Shown here piece after piece: positions 16,699 to 27,683 of a stretch of DNA of 64,000 bases. Numbering within the stretch: the stretch's first letter is position 1; each line of letters opens with the position of its first letter. The notes under the pieces are model-generated. The model was not told the DNA's origin, made no database searches, and saw only the letters and a list, made by a program, of their open reading frames with translations. The stretch is from the NCBI RefSeq assembly GCF_003992595.1, contig NZ_RZNA01000024.1, forward strand, positions 157,382 through 221,381, in the 5' to 3' direction. The position numbers and the translations under genes were made by a program. This DNA is from Flagellimonas oceanensis (GTDB lineage Bacteria > Bacteroidota > Bacteroidia > Flavobacteriales > Flavobacteriaceae).

Positions 16699-18366
16699 AT
16701 GACTGACTTACAGATCGCCAAAGGTGTTCAGTTGAAACACATAACCGCCATTGCGGAAAAATTCGGAATTGATTCAGAACACATTGAAATGTTCGGGAAA
16801 TACAAAGCCAAACTTCCCCTAAAGGCCATAAATCGAAAAAAAGCACAGGAAAGCAACCTTATTTTGGTCTCGGCCATTTCCCCAACACCTGCAGGAGAAG
16901 GAAAAACCACTATGTCCATTGGTCTATCTGAAGGATTGAACCGATTGGGCAAAAAATCCACAGTGGTGTTGCGTGAACCTTCTTTGGGTCCCATTTTCGG
17001 AATCAAGGGAGGTGCCACAGGAGGCGGTCACTCCCAAGTACTGCCCATGGAAGACATCAACCTGCACTTTACGGGCGATTTTTCCGCCATTGAAAAAGCA
17101 CACAATCTGTTATCGGCCATAATCGATAATAATATCCAGAGCAAAACCAATTCGCTGCTCTTGGACCCTAGAACCATAGGTTGGAAACGGGTAATGGACA
17201 TGAACGACCGCTCCCTTCGTCATATAATCGTAGGTCTAGGAGGTACAACATCTGGAGTTCCCAGAGAAACAGGTTTTGACATTACGGCTGCCTCCGAAAT
17301 CATGGCCATTCTATGCTTGGCTGAAAGTTTGAGTGATTTGAAAGAGCGGCTAGGAAATATTTTTGTGGGCTATACCTACGACAAAAAACCAATCTACGCG
17401 AAAGATTTGAAGGCCGAAGGCGCTATGGCCGCTTTATTGAAAGATGCCATAAAACCTAATTTGGTGCAGACCATCGAAGGAAACCCGGCCATTATTCACG
17501 GCGGACCCTTTGCCAATATTGCCCAAGGAACCAATTCGGTTATTGCAACTTTGATGGGCATGACCTATTCCGACTATACCGTAACCGAAGCTGGCTTCGG
17601 ATTTGATCTTGGAGCTGAAAAATTCTTTGATATCAAGTGCCAAAGTGCTGACCTCAAACCAAAAGCTGTTGTGCTTACCACTACAATTCGCGCATTGAAA
17701 TATCACGGAGGAGCCGACTTGAAATCGCTGACTGAACCCAATGTGGAAGCCTTGAAAAAAGGATTGCCCAATTTGGAAAAACACTTGGAGAACATAGCCA
17801 AGTTCAAAGTGGTTCCCGTGATTGCCATTAATAAATTTGTGTCTGATACAGAAGAGGAGATTGAAGTAATCAAAGAATTTGCAGCTTCCAAGGGTGTTCT
17901 TGTGGCCGTTGCCAATGTTTGGGCCAAGGGAGGCGAAGGTGCCAAAGATTTGGCAAAAGCCGTTATTGAAATCGTAGAATCCAATGCTTCAGATTTCAAA
18001 CCACTTTATGATTGGAAATCCACTGTAAAAGACAAAATAGCGACCATTGCCACTGAAATTTATGGTGCCGAGTATGTGGACTACACCTCCAAGGCCAAAG
18101 CGGACCTCAGAAAAATAGCTGATTTAGGTTTAGATCAATTGCCCGTTTGTATTGCAAAAACACAAAAATCCCTTTCGGACAATCCAAAACTTTTGGGCAG
18201 GCCCAAGGATTTTATCATCACCGTACGGGAAATTGAAATTGCCGTCGGTGCGGGTTTCTTGATTCCGATAACGGGAAATATCATGCGAATGCCCGGTTTG
18301 CCGGCTCATCCAGCATCCGAAGGAATCGACATCAACGATGATGGGGAAATTACAGGCTTGTTTTAA
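16699..18366 (+). CDS. fhs: formate--tetrahydrofolate ligase
   Basis: Fhs makes 10-formyl-THF from formate, THF and ATP, feeding one-carbon metabolism. The 555-residue protein has the normal family length. The P-loop-like SPTPAGEGKTT lies at about 61-71, followed by REPSLGPIFGIKGGATGGG, and the conserved EAGFGFDLGAEKFFDIKC and MPGLPAHPASEGIDI segments near the C-terminus. It is convergent with glyS across a 104-base gap filled by an inverted repeat. 5-formyl-THF cyclo-ligase at 40774 belongs to the same pathway but is not linked. Confidence 0.97.
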   Translation: MTDLQIAKGVQLKHITAIAEKFGIDSEHIEMFGKYKAKLPLKAINRKKAQESNLILVSAISPTPAGEGKTTMSIGLSEGLNRLGKKSTVVLREPSLGPIFGIKGGATGGGHSQVLPMEDINLHFTGDFSAIEKAHNLLSAIIDNNIQSKTNSLLLDPRTIGWKRVMDMNDRSLRHIIVGLGGTTSGVPRETGFDITAASEIMAILCLAESLSDLKERLGNIFVGYTYDKKPIYAKDLKAEGAMAALLKDAIKPNLVQTIEGNPAIIHGGPFANIAQGTNSVIATLMGMTYSDYTVTEAGFGFDLGAEKFFDIKCQSADLKPKAVVLTTTIRALKYHGGADLKSLTEPNVEALKKGLPNLEKHLENIAKFKVVPVIAINKFVSDTEEEIEVIKEFAASKGVLVAVANVWAKGGEGAKDLAKAVIEIVESNASDFKPLYDWKSTVKDKIATIATEIYGAEYVDYTSKAKADLRKIADLGLDQLPVCIAKTQKSLSDNPKLLGRPKDFIITVREIEIAVGAGFLIPITGNIMRMPGLPAHPASEGIDINDDGEITGLF

Positions 18367-18384
18367 ACGATCAAGATTGCATGT

Positions 18385-18447
18385 GTCATCTCGAGCAAAG
18401 TCGAGAAATCATTACCGAGAACAGGTCTCGACTGCGCTCGACCTGAC
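18385..18447. repeat. dispersed inverted repeat, copy 2
   Basis: Two 22-base arms (GTCATCTCGAGCAAAGTCGAGA and GTCAGGTCGAGCGCAGTCGAGA on opposite strands) flank a 19-base loop. The right arm is the same sequence as the arms of copy 1 at 5534-5612. It fills the gap between the convergent fhs and glyS genes, where a hairpin could also end both transcripts. Confidence 0.7.
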
Positions 18448-18470
18448 ATCATTCTGAAAACCCATACAAC

Positions 18471-20012
18471 TTAGATTTTCTGCAACCAATAACGCATATC
18501 CACTTCTTTGGAAATGATGTCCTTCACTTCTGAAAGCTTTACGCGTTTTTGGTCCATGGTATCCCTATGACGGATGGTTACCGTATCGTCCTCCAATGTT
18601 TGATGGTCCACGGTTACACAGAAAGGGGTTCCTGCAGCATCCTGACGACGGTATCTACGCCCTACAGCATCCTTTTCGTCATAATCCACATTAAAATCCC
18701 ATTTGAGCTCATCCACTAATTTTTGTGCGACTTCTGGAAGTCCATCACGCTTCAACAATGGGAGAACAGCGACCTTATTGGGAGCCAACACTGCTGGAAT
18801 CTTAAGTACGGTACGCGTAGATCCGTTTTCCAACTCTTCTTCCTGCAACGAATTGGAGAACACCGCCAAGAACATACGATCCAATCCTATGGATGTTTCC
18901 AGTACATATGGGGTGTAGCTCTTATTTTCCTCGTGGTCGAAATATTGAAGTTTCTTACCTGAATATTCCTCATGCTTGCCCAAATCAAAATCGGTACGGG
19001 AATGGATTCCTTCCAATTCTTTGAAACCGAATGGGAACCTGAACTCGATATCCGCGGCAGCATCGGCATAGTGGGCCAATTTTTCATGGTCATGGAAACG
19101 GTAGTTGTCCTCTCCCATTCCAAGGGAAAGGTGCCATTTCATACGTTTTTCCTTCCAGGCTTCGTACCACTCCAGTTGGGTACCTGGTTTTATAAAGAAT
19201 TGCATCTCCATCTGTTCGAACTCCCTCATGCGGAAAATAAACTGACGGGCCACAATCTCGTTACGGAAGGCTTTTCCTGTTTGGGCAATACCAAACGGAA
19301 TCTTCATCCTTCCTGTTTTTTGTACGTTCAAAAAGTTGACAAATATACCTTGGGCGGTCTCAGGACGAAGGTATAGGTCCATGGCACTATCAGCGGAAGC
19401 CCCTAGTTTGGTGCCGAACATCAGGTTGAACTGCTTTACATCAGTCCAGTTTTTAGACCCTGAAAGTGGACAGGCAATTTCCAACTCTTCAATTAACGCC
19501 TTAACATCGGCCAAATCTTCATTTTCTAGAGATTTGCCCATTCTTTTTAAAATGGAATCGGCTTTCTCTTGATAGCCTAGCACCCTATTATTCGTTGCAA
19601 GAAACTGTTCTTTATCAAAACTATCACCAAAGCGTTTTTCGGCCTTTTTGACTTCTTTTTCGATTTTGGCCTCGATTTTGGCCACATAATCTTCAATCAG
19701 AACATCAGCGCGATATCTTTTCTTGGAATCCTTGTTATCTATCAACGGGTCATTGAAGGCATCCACGTGGCCAGAGGCCTTCCAAGTGGTGGGATGCATA
19801 AATATGGCGGCATCGATGCCCACAATATTCTCATTGAGCTGCACCATGGCCTTCCACCAATATTCTCGAATGTTCTTTTTTAGCTCGGCACCGTTTTGAC
19901 CGTAGTCATAAACAGCACTGAGTCCATCATAAATCTCACTGGATTGAAATACATAACCGTACTCCTTTGCGTGGGAGATAACCTTCTTAAAAATGTCTTC
20001 CTGATTTGCCAT
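18471..20012 (-). CDS. glyS: glycine--tRNA ligase (homodimeric type)
   Basis: Charges tRNA-Gly with glycine. The 513-residue protein is the single-chain alpha2 type, not the alpha2beta2 GlyQ/GlyS type. It has a class II motif 2 (GKAFRNEIVARQFIFRMREF), motif 3 (ETSIGLDRMFLAVF), and the anticodon-binding domain with KVAVLPLLKRDGLPEVA and RYRRQDAAGTPFCVTVD. Length is normal. It is preceded on the same strand by a coiled-coil membrane protein, 36 bases upstream, which may share its transcript. Confidence 0.97.
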   Translation of the reverse strand: MANQEDIFKKVISHAKEYGYVFQSSEIYDGLSAVYDYGQNGAELKKNIREYWWKAMVQLNENIVGIDAAIFMHPTTWKASGHVDAFNDPLIDNKDSKKRYRADVLIEDYVAKIEAKIEKEVKKAEKRFGDSFDKEQFLATNNRVLGYQEKADSILKRMGKSLENEDLADVKALIEELEIACPLSGSKNWTDVKQFNLMFGTKLGASADSAMDLYLRPETAQGIFVNFLNVQKTGRMKIPFGIAQTGKAFRNEIVARQFIFRMREFEQMEMQFFIKPGTQLEWYEAWKEKRMKWHLSLGMGEDNYRFHDHEKLAHYADAAADIEFRFPFGFKELEGIHSRTDFDLGKHEEYSGKKLQYFDHEENKSYTPYVLETSIGLDRMFLAVFSNSLQEEELENGSTRTVLKIPAVLAPNKVAVLPLLKRDGLPEVAQKLVDELKWDFNVDYDEKDAVGRRYRRQDAAGTPFCVTVDHQTLEDDTVTIRHRDTMDQKRVKLSEVKDIISKEVDMRYWLQKI

Positions 20013-20048
20013 TGGGCAAAAATAGAATTTTACCCAAAAAGTAGTATG

Positions 20049-20945
20049 CTATTTCAGCTGAAATTCGGTCGAAGCCAATAATCTTTCATCCTCAAATACA
20101 TTTAAGGTGTAAATTCCCTCTGCCAAAGACCCCTCGGGAACGGTAATGGCATCACAAACGCTGATTTCCTTTCCAGTGTACACAATCTCCACCTTTTTGC
20201 TATAGGTATTGCCGCTTACGGAAATAGTATTCGCGTTGTCCTCGATAATGGCCATGTTGGGGTCCAAGAACTGTAGGTACAGCACCTTAATGTCCCCTCT
20301 GGAATTGGGGTCGCTCAAAATGGTGACGCACCCCCTCAGTTTTTCGATAACCGAAGCCTTATTGGTTTTGATGGGCCTGCCCGCCCTTAATCTGAATCCA
20401 CTACCTTCGGCATCTTGTAATTTCAGATAGCTTTTGATTCGTAACTCTCGGGTAAGTTCCTTGTTGGTTTCACGAAGCAAGGATTCTGTCCGTTCCATGC
20501 TATTGGCCCTTCCTCTAAGCTCCTCCATTTGCCTGACAGTTTCCTCATATTTACTGGCCAGCAAACTATTGTTGTAGCGTAAAAAGTTGTTCTTAAGCTT
20601 AAGGCTGTCAAAACGCAATTCCAATTTACGAAGCTCCTTTCTGGTCTCCTTCAATTTGGTAATGCTGAAGTTCAATCTCCCTACGGAATCCAATAATTGC
20701 TGTACCCTAAAACGAGAGGTTTGCAGCTCGATTTCGTTTACCTCGTTCAATCCCGATAAACGATCGACCTCGGCCCGCATCAAAGTTAAATCTTTAACCA
20801 AAAGTCCTTTTTCCTCTTCCAAATAAATCATTTGGTTTTTGGACTGTGCGTAGCTGTAATAAAAAGCTATAAGAATCCCAACTATGGCCGCTGCCATGGC
20901 GGCAAAGATAATTTTGTAGTTGAAAGTGTTATCTTGGGAGTTCAT
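20049..20945 (-). CDS. single-pass membrane protein with long coiled coil, unknown function
   Basis: I do not recognise a named family for this 298-residue protein. One hydrophobic helix lies at about 12-32, followed by a heptad-rich coiled coil at about 38-170 (many Leu/Glu/Arg, for example LEEEKGLLVKDLTLMRAEVD). A globular C-terminal domain of beta character follows at about 185-298, with DPNMAIIEDNANTISVSG and AEGIYTLNVFEDERLL. The topology suggests a periplasmic domain held away from the inner membrane. It lies just upstream of glyS on the same strand. Confidence 0.65.
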   Translation of the reverse strand: MNSQDNTFNYKIIFAAMAAAIVGILIAFYYSYAQSKNQMIYLEEEKGLLVKDLTLMRAEVDRLSGLNEVNEIELQTSRFRVQQLLDSVGRLNFSITKLKETRKELRKLELRFDSLKLKNNFLRYNNSLLASKYEETVRQMEELRGRANSMERTESLLRETNKELTRELRIKSYLKLQDAEGSGFRLRAGRPIKTNKASVIEKLRGCVTILSDPNSRGDIKVLYLQFLDPNMAIIEDNANTISVSGNTYSKKVEIVYTGKEISVCDAITVPEGSLAEGIYTLNVFEDERLLASTEFQLK

Positions 20946-20994
20946 GAGGTTGACAGACTACGCTAAAAATGTATAAGATTTGATACCAAAAAGG

Positions 20995-21496
20995 TTGGCT
21001 AAGATAATAAACGAGATTAACAACATCCTATTGCCAAGGGTATGTTTTGGATGTAATACCCAATAATTTAGTGGAGAACGCATTTTATGTGCCGTTTGTC
21101 GACATGATGTGCCACTCACCGATCATAACTATCTGGAAGAAAATGCAGTGGACCGCATATTTTACGGCAGAATCCCGATAAAAAAGGCAGCATCTTTCAT
21201 TTTTTTCTCAAAAAATGGTCTGATTAAAAATTTATTGCACTGGATGAAGTATAAAAACCAAGAACAAATCGGAGGCTTTTTTGGCGAATGGTGTGGTGCG
21301 CATACAAGGGCGCTGGGAAAGCTCCAAAGATGCTTTTGCACTCAATGCATCAAACAGCCGAGATTATAAGCACGTACTCTTGGTGGACGATGTGGTCACT
21401 ACCGGGGCAACCATAGAATCGTGCGCACAAACACTTCTTCAGCAAAAAAATGTAGCGGTCTCCGTACTGAGTATGGCCATGACTTCAGAGGGTTAA
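20995..21496 (+). pseudogene. comF-type phosphoribosyltransferase, decayed
   Basis: The frame starting at TTG 20995 reads LLPRVCFGCNTQ, then a TAA at 21064, then FSGERILCAVCRHDV, DHNYLEENAVDRIFYGRIPI and LLHWMKYKNQEQIGGFFGEWCG. It then jumps frame into GRWESSKDAFALN and HVLLVDDVVTTGATIESCA. The first parts are the ComF zinc-finger and N-terminal region, the last is its PRPP-binding loop. About 60-70 residues that should join them (VPVPLH..RGYNQ region) are missing. A nonsense codon plus an internal frame-changing deletion means the gene is dead. ComF takes part in DNA uptake during natural transformation. Confidence 0.85.
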
Positions 21497-21561
21497 AATT
21501 TATTAATGCGGTGCCCCAGTTTTCAAATTAGTTGTTTCTTTGTTCCACATTATTTTTAGGC

Positions 21562-23181
21562 ATGGTGTACTTAAAAAAACTGTTTGGACTTCTTTTTTTG
21601 GCTTTTATCGCCCTTGCCCTGTGGCAATGTGCTAAACGAGGTTCACCAAGTGGAGGTCCAAAGGATGTTACACCACCTGAGCTTTTACGCACCGAACCCG
21701 AAAACTATAGCACCAATTTCAAAGCCAAGAAAATACGCCTTTATTTTGATGAACTCATCAAACTGGAGGATGTGCAAAACCAATTGGTGGTCTCACCGCC
21801 TTTTAAATATCCTGCTGAGATAACTCCGATGGGAGGGCCCAGCAAGTATATAGAAGTGGTCATCAAGGATACTCTTCGGGAAAATACCACGTACACCATC
21901 AACTTTGGACAAAGCATTGTAGACAACAACGAAGGAAATCCGAACAGTTTTTTGACCTATGTGTTCTCTACAGGAGACTATCTCGATTCGTTGACCCTAT
22001 CCGGGGCAGTAAAAGATGCCATCAATCGAAAAGCAGATGAGTTCATCAGTGTGATGCTTTATGAAATGGACAGTACCTATACTGATTCCACGATATTTAA
22101 GGAACCCCCATTATATATTACCAATACAGGTGACAGCCTTCCATTTTTTGAATTAAGGAACCTAAAAGGTGGAAAATATGCCTTGTTTGCGCTCAAGGAT
22201 GTGAACAAAAACAATATGTTCGACCAGGGACAGGACAAAATCGGATTCATAGAGGATACCATTACCTTGCCAACAGATTCCATTTATGGCTTGAACCTGT
22301 TCCGTGAACAACTCAATTACAAGGCTACTGTACCAAGTTTTGTGGCCAACAATAAAATCATTTTTGGATATCAAGGCGACTACAGGGATATGGTCATTGA
22401 AACCCTGACATCACTGCCCGATTCCGTTGACACCAAAATATTGAAAGAACGGAACAAGGACACTCTGAATTATTGGATGACCCCAACCGATTTGGACTCT
22501 ATTGTTTTTACGGTTAGAAATGACAAAGCCCTGATCATAGACACTTTCACGGTCAAAATGCGGGATTTGCCCATGGATTCCCTAACGGTCTCCACTTCTA
22601 CGAGTGGGAAATTCAATTTTGAGGACACTTTCAGTTTGCTGGCGAACACTCCTATTAGCGCATTGGACACTTCCCAAATTGCATTAGTGGTCAGCGATTC
22701 CATTCCTGCAAATTACACCTACGTGCTGGACACAGTACAGAATAAGGTGGATTTCGATTTTGAGGTGGAGCCGAACCAAAAATATTCTTTCTCCCTTTTG
22801 CCTGGGGCGATTACCGATTTCTTTGGAGTTGAAAATGACACATTGGCTTATAATCTATCCACAGGCAGCTATGCTGACTATGGCAATTTACGTATGATTT
22901 TGGGCGGCAATGTCACTTACCCCGTTATTGTTCAGCTTACGAACGAAAATGGAGTAGTTCAGCGGGAAATTGTTGCTTCCGAATCCCAAGTACTTGAATT
23001 CAACCATTTGGATCCAGGCAATTATGTGGCCCGGGTAATTTTTGATGAAAATGGCAATGGAAAATTGGATACGGGTAACTTTCTTGAAAGAAGACAGCCA
23101 GAAGAAATCAGCTACTATCCAGGAACTATTGAGATCAGGGCCAACTGGGAAAAGGAGGAAACCTTTATCCTTTCAAACTAA
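21562..23181 (+). CDS. Ig-like (SbsA-type) domain lipoprotein
   Basis: A 539-residue lipoprotein; the lipobox Cys lies in ALWQCAKRG near residue 23. A bacterial Ig-like domain (Big_5 type) occupies about 40-140: TPPELLRTEPENYSTNFK, FDELIKLEDVQNQLVVSPP, and TTYTINFGQSIVDNNEGNP. A Cna/transthyretin-like segment with GKYALFALKDVNKNNMFD follows, and a similar FDENGNGKLDTGNF lies near the C-terminus. The family is common in Bacteroidota and its role is unknown. I chose the ATG at 21562 over an upstream one at 21532 because the signal peptide then starts correctly. It overlaps the opposing omega-amidase by 17 bases. Confidence 0.82.
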   Translation: MVYLKKLFGLLFLAFIALALWQCAKRGSPSGGPKDVTPPELLRTEPENYSTNFKAKKIRLYFDELIKLEDVQNQLVVSPPFKYPAEITPMGGPSKYIEVVIKDTLRENTTYTINFGQSIVDNNEGNPNSFLTYVFSTGDYLDSLTLSGAVKDAINRKADEFISVMLYEMDSTYTDSTIFKEPPLYITNTGDSLPFFELRNLKGGKYALFALKDVNKNNMFDQGQDKIGFIEDTITLPTDSIYGLNLFREQLNYKATVPSFVANNKIIFGYQGDYRDMVIETLTSLPDSVDTKILKERNKDTLNYWMTPTDLDSIVFTVRNDKALIIDTFTVKMRDLPMDSLTVSTSTSGKFNFEDTFSLLANTPISALDTSQIALVVSDSIPANYTYVLDTVQNKVDFDFEVEPNQKYSFSLLPGAITDFFGVENDTLAYNLSTGSYADYGNLRMILGGNVTYPVIVQLTNENGVVQREIVASESQVLEFNHLDPGNYVARVIFDENGNGKLDTGNFLERRQPEEISYYPGTIEIRANWEKEETFILSN

Positions 23182-23941
23182 ATTGGTCCCGATCTTCCAA
23201 AAACCGTAGTTTTTTTCGGGTCGAGTCAATATGCTCTTTGTTCAAGGTAGCATATAGGATGCCTTCCTCTTCTGAAAAAGCCAATGGATTACCCAACACA
23301 TCATAAACCGTGGAATGTCCAGGATATTCAAAATCAAGACCATCCAATCCTGTACGGTTTACGCCAATACAGTACGCCATGTTTTCAATGGCCCTGGCTT
23401 TAAGTAGCGTATCCCATGCATTGATTCTTTTTTTTGGCCAATTGGCCACATAGATCAATACATCATAATCTTCGGTATTTCTGGACCAAACGGGAAATCT
23501 AAGATCGTAACAGATCATAGGGCAAATTTTGAAGCCTTTATATTCAAAAATGAGCTTTTCGCTTCCGGCTTCGTAAACCTCATCTTCCCCTGCTAGGGTA
23601 AACGTGTGCTTTTTATCGTAGGCCTCAACCATCCCTTCCGGTGATACAAAATACAAGCGATTAAAAAATTTACCTTTATCTTGGAATATAAGGCTTCCCA
23701 ATAGCGCTTTGTTTTGTTCTTGGGCCATTTGCTTCATCCAAGTTAAGGTGCCTTCACTTTCCGACAACGCTATCCTTTTGGGCTTCATAGTAAACCCCGT
23801 TGTGAACATTTCGGGCAATACGATCACATCCACATTATCAGGGTTGCTTGCTATTTTTTCCTCAAACATATTTCGATTACTTACCGGGTCTTCCCAGTAC
23901 AGATCAGTTTGAATCAAAGCAATGTTCAAGGTTGTGGGCAT
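23165..23941 (-). CDS. nitrilase-family omega-amidase (YafV/NIT2-like)
   Basis: A 258-residue carbon-nitrogen hydrolase. The catalytic triad is clear: Glu44 (VIVLPEMFTTGF), Lys110 (YDKKHTF) and Cys144 (CPMICYDLRFPVW). The sequence follows YafV/NIT2, which hydrolyse alpha-ketoglutaramate and alpha-ketosuccinamate formed by glutamine and asparagine transaminases. It acts in the cytoplasm. Its ATG lies directly after the stop of the ankyrin gene with no gap, so the two are co-translated. Why an amidase travels with ankyrin and katG is unclear. Confidence 0.92.
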   Translation of the reverse strand: MPTTLNIALIQTDLYWEDPVSNRNMFEEKIASNPDNVDVIVLPEMFTTGFTMKPKRIALSESEGTLTWMKQMAQEQNKALLGSLIFQDKGKFFNRLYFVSPEGMVEAYDKKHTFTLAGEDEVYEAGSEKLIFEYKGFKICPMICYDLRFPVWSRNTEDYDVLIYVANWPKKRINAWDTLLKARAIENMAYCIGVNRTGLDGLDFEYPGHSTVYDVLGNPLAFSEEEGILYATLNKEHIDSTRKKLRFLEDRDQFSLKG

Positions 23942-24418
23942 TTAGTATTTTTTTAAAAGTTCTTCCAATTCGGTATTTCCCTGTTCCAGAACGAGATCCT
24001 TCGCTGTTTTCCCCCTGTTATCCTTTACCGACGCATCTGCTCCGTTATTTAACAGCATTTCGGCAATATCTTTCCGATTAAAAGTTACGGCGTAGATGAG
24101 GCAAGTGGCCCCCATGGCGTTTTTTTGACTGACATTGGCCCCTGCATCGATCAACTTTTCGGCAATGTCGGTAAATCCTTTGAAACATACTCCCATGAGC
24201 GCAGTATTCCCCGATCCGTCCAAGGCATCCACTTGGGCCCCTTTGTCCAATAAAAATGTTACGATCTCCCCATGTCCATAGTAAGCCGCCAACAAAAGTG
24301 GTGTTGAACCCCTTTCGTCCTTGGCTTCTAAAAAATCAGGGGTGTTTTGCAAAAGATTCTCTACGGCCTTTGCGTTCCCATTACGTATTTGGTTGAAGAA
24401 TTCCTTTGTATTGTTCAT
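23942..24418 (-). CDS. ankyrin-repeat protein downstream of katG
   Basis: A 158-residue protein made of about four ankyrin repeats. Repeat cores are visible as GSTPLLLAAYYGHGEIVTFL, GNTALMGVCFKGFTDIAEKL, GATCLIYAVTFNRKDIAEML and RGKTAKDLVLEQGNTELEE. There is no signal peptide with the chosen ATG at 24418; an upstream start at 24451 would run into the katG terminator. Ankyrin proteins beside catalase genes (for example AnkB of Pseudomonas) are needed for full catalase activity in the periplasm; here a similar role for KatG is inferred from position only. Confidence 0.85.
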   Translation of the reverse strand: MNNTKEFFNQIRNGNAKAVENLLQNTPDFLEAKDERGSTPLLLAAYYGHGEIVTFLLDKGAQVDALDGSGNTALMGVCFKGFTDIAEKLIDAGANVSQKNAMGATCLIYAVTFNRKDIAEMLLNNGADASVKDNRGKTAKDLVLEQGNTELEELLKKY

Positions 24419-24434
24419 AGCTATGTGAAAGTTA

Positions 24435-24470
24435 TAAAAAAACTGCCACAACCTCCTTGGTCATGGCAGT
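24435..24470 (-). terminator. rho-independent terminator of katG
   Basis: On the minus strand ACTGCCA and TGGCAGT form a 7-bp stem around a 15-base loop, followed by a run of seven T. It lies between the katG stop and the ankyrin ATG, so the ankyrin gene is reached by read-through. Confidence 0.8.
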
Positions 24471-24521
24471 CTTTGTAAATTCTAATTTTCTCCTTCTATT
24501 TTTTGTTATGGGCAGGATTGA

Positions 24522-26750
<2,229 letters not shown>

Positions 26751-26810
26751 TTAAATAGATTTTCGGATTACTAAATTTACGAAATCGCACTCCTTTATCA
26801 TAGAGGTTTG

Positions 26811-26846
26811 ATATTAAAATACTATTAAAACATAGCTGTTCTCTAT
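26811..26846. promoter_or_regulatory. possible OxyR-binding site upstream of katG
   Basis: The tetranucleotides read ATAT-N7-CTAT-N6-ATAG-N7-CTAT, close to the OxyR pattern ATAG-N7-CTAT-N7-ATAG-N7-CTAT, with one base changed in the first unit and one base less in the middle spacer. Its place before katG supports the reading, but the region is A+T rich. Confidence 0.4.
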
Positions 26847-26939
26847 TGCGAATTGATGCGATATAGAAAAAATTTAACTCATTCGATTTTCTTAACAATT
26901 ATTGGGAAAGCCTATCCCAATATCAGCGACTACGTTTTC

Positions 26940-26947
26940 TAACTTTG
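26940..26947 (+). promoter_or_regulatory. -7 box for the SYLF gene
   Basis: TAACTTTG matches TAnnTTTG, 25 bases before the ATG at 26972. A short inverted repeat, TTGGGA/TCCCAA at 26902-26920, lies just upstream. Confidence 0.45.
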
Positions 26948-26971
26948 AGTAATCACAAAAAATAAATAATT

Positions 26972-27502
26972 ATGAAAATGATAAAATCCATCCTGGTAAT
27001 AGCTGTTGTGCTGCTGGGAACAAGTGCCTTTGCACAGAGTAAAAAAGATAAGAAAATAATGGCCGATGCCCAAAAAGCAAAGGCCACTCTCTTGGAGACA
27101 AGTCCAGGTTTGGAACCCTTTTTTGACGAATCCGCAGGCTATGTGATTTTTCCCAATGTTGGAAAAGGCGGTTTTATTATTGGAGGCGCATCAGGTAACG
27201 GTGTGGTCTACGAAAATGGTAATGCCGTGGGTATGGCCGATCTTAAAAAATTGAACATTGGCCTACAAGCTGGAGGACAGGCCATCATAGAGGTGATTTT
27301 CTTTGAAACCGATGTGGACCTACAGCGTTTTAAAACTGAAAAGTTCCAATTTGCGGCCGAAACATCTGCGGTTGCCTTAAAGTCGGGCATTGCCTTTGAG
27401 GCCAAATACAAGGATGGTGTAGCCGTTTTTGCACTTCCAAAAGCCGGCCTTATGGCCGATGCCTCGGTGGGTGGACAAAAATTTAGGTACAAAGCATTTT
27501 AA
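26972..27502 (+). CDS. secreted SYLF (YSC84-like) lipid-binding domain protein
   Basis: A 176-residue protein with a cleavable signal peptide (1-22, ending AFAQ). The mature part is a SYLF domain: AKATLLETSPGLEPFFDESA, GYVIFPNVGKGGFIIGGASG, and later GIAFEAKYKDGVAVFALPKAGLMADASVGG in two steps. SYLF domains bind phosphoinositides in yeast; in bacteria the role is unknown. It is likely periplasmic or outer-membrane associated. It stands alone, with its own -7 box, divergent from katG. Confidence 0.85.
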   Translation: MKMIKSILVIAVVLLGTSAFAQSKKDKKIMADAQKAKATLLETSPGLEPFFDESAGYVIFPNVGKGGFIIGGASGNGVVYENGNAVGMADLKKLNIGLQAGGQAIIEVIFFETDVDLQRFKTEKFQFAAETSAVALKSGIAFEAKYKDGVAVFALPKAGLMADASVGGQKFRYKAF

Positions 27503-27683
27503 ACAACTCAATCCCAATCCCCTGAAGAAAAATTCTCGGGGTCGGGGTATCTTCCCATATCGGTAATAGAGCTACTCGATCGCATAAAAGTCACGGAATT
27601 AAATTCCGGGACCATTTAAGGATTGTCTCAAAGTACATTGAAGGATTTCCTTGCCTAAGCGCGAAGACGACATTAATCCACAT

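Noticed and set aside
27503..27683. A possible RNA gene or repeat in the gap after the SYLF gene
   Set aside because: Only a short CGGAATT/AATTCCG inverted repeat and an imperfect G/C hairpin were seen; neither makes a tRNA, a clear terminator or a repeated element in this window.
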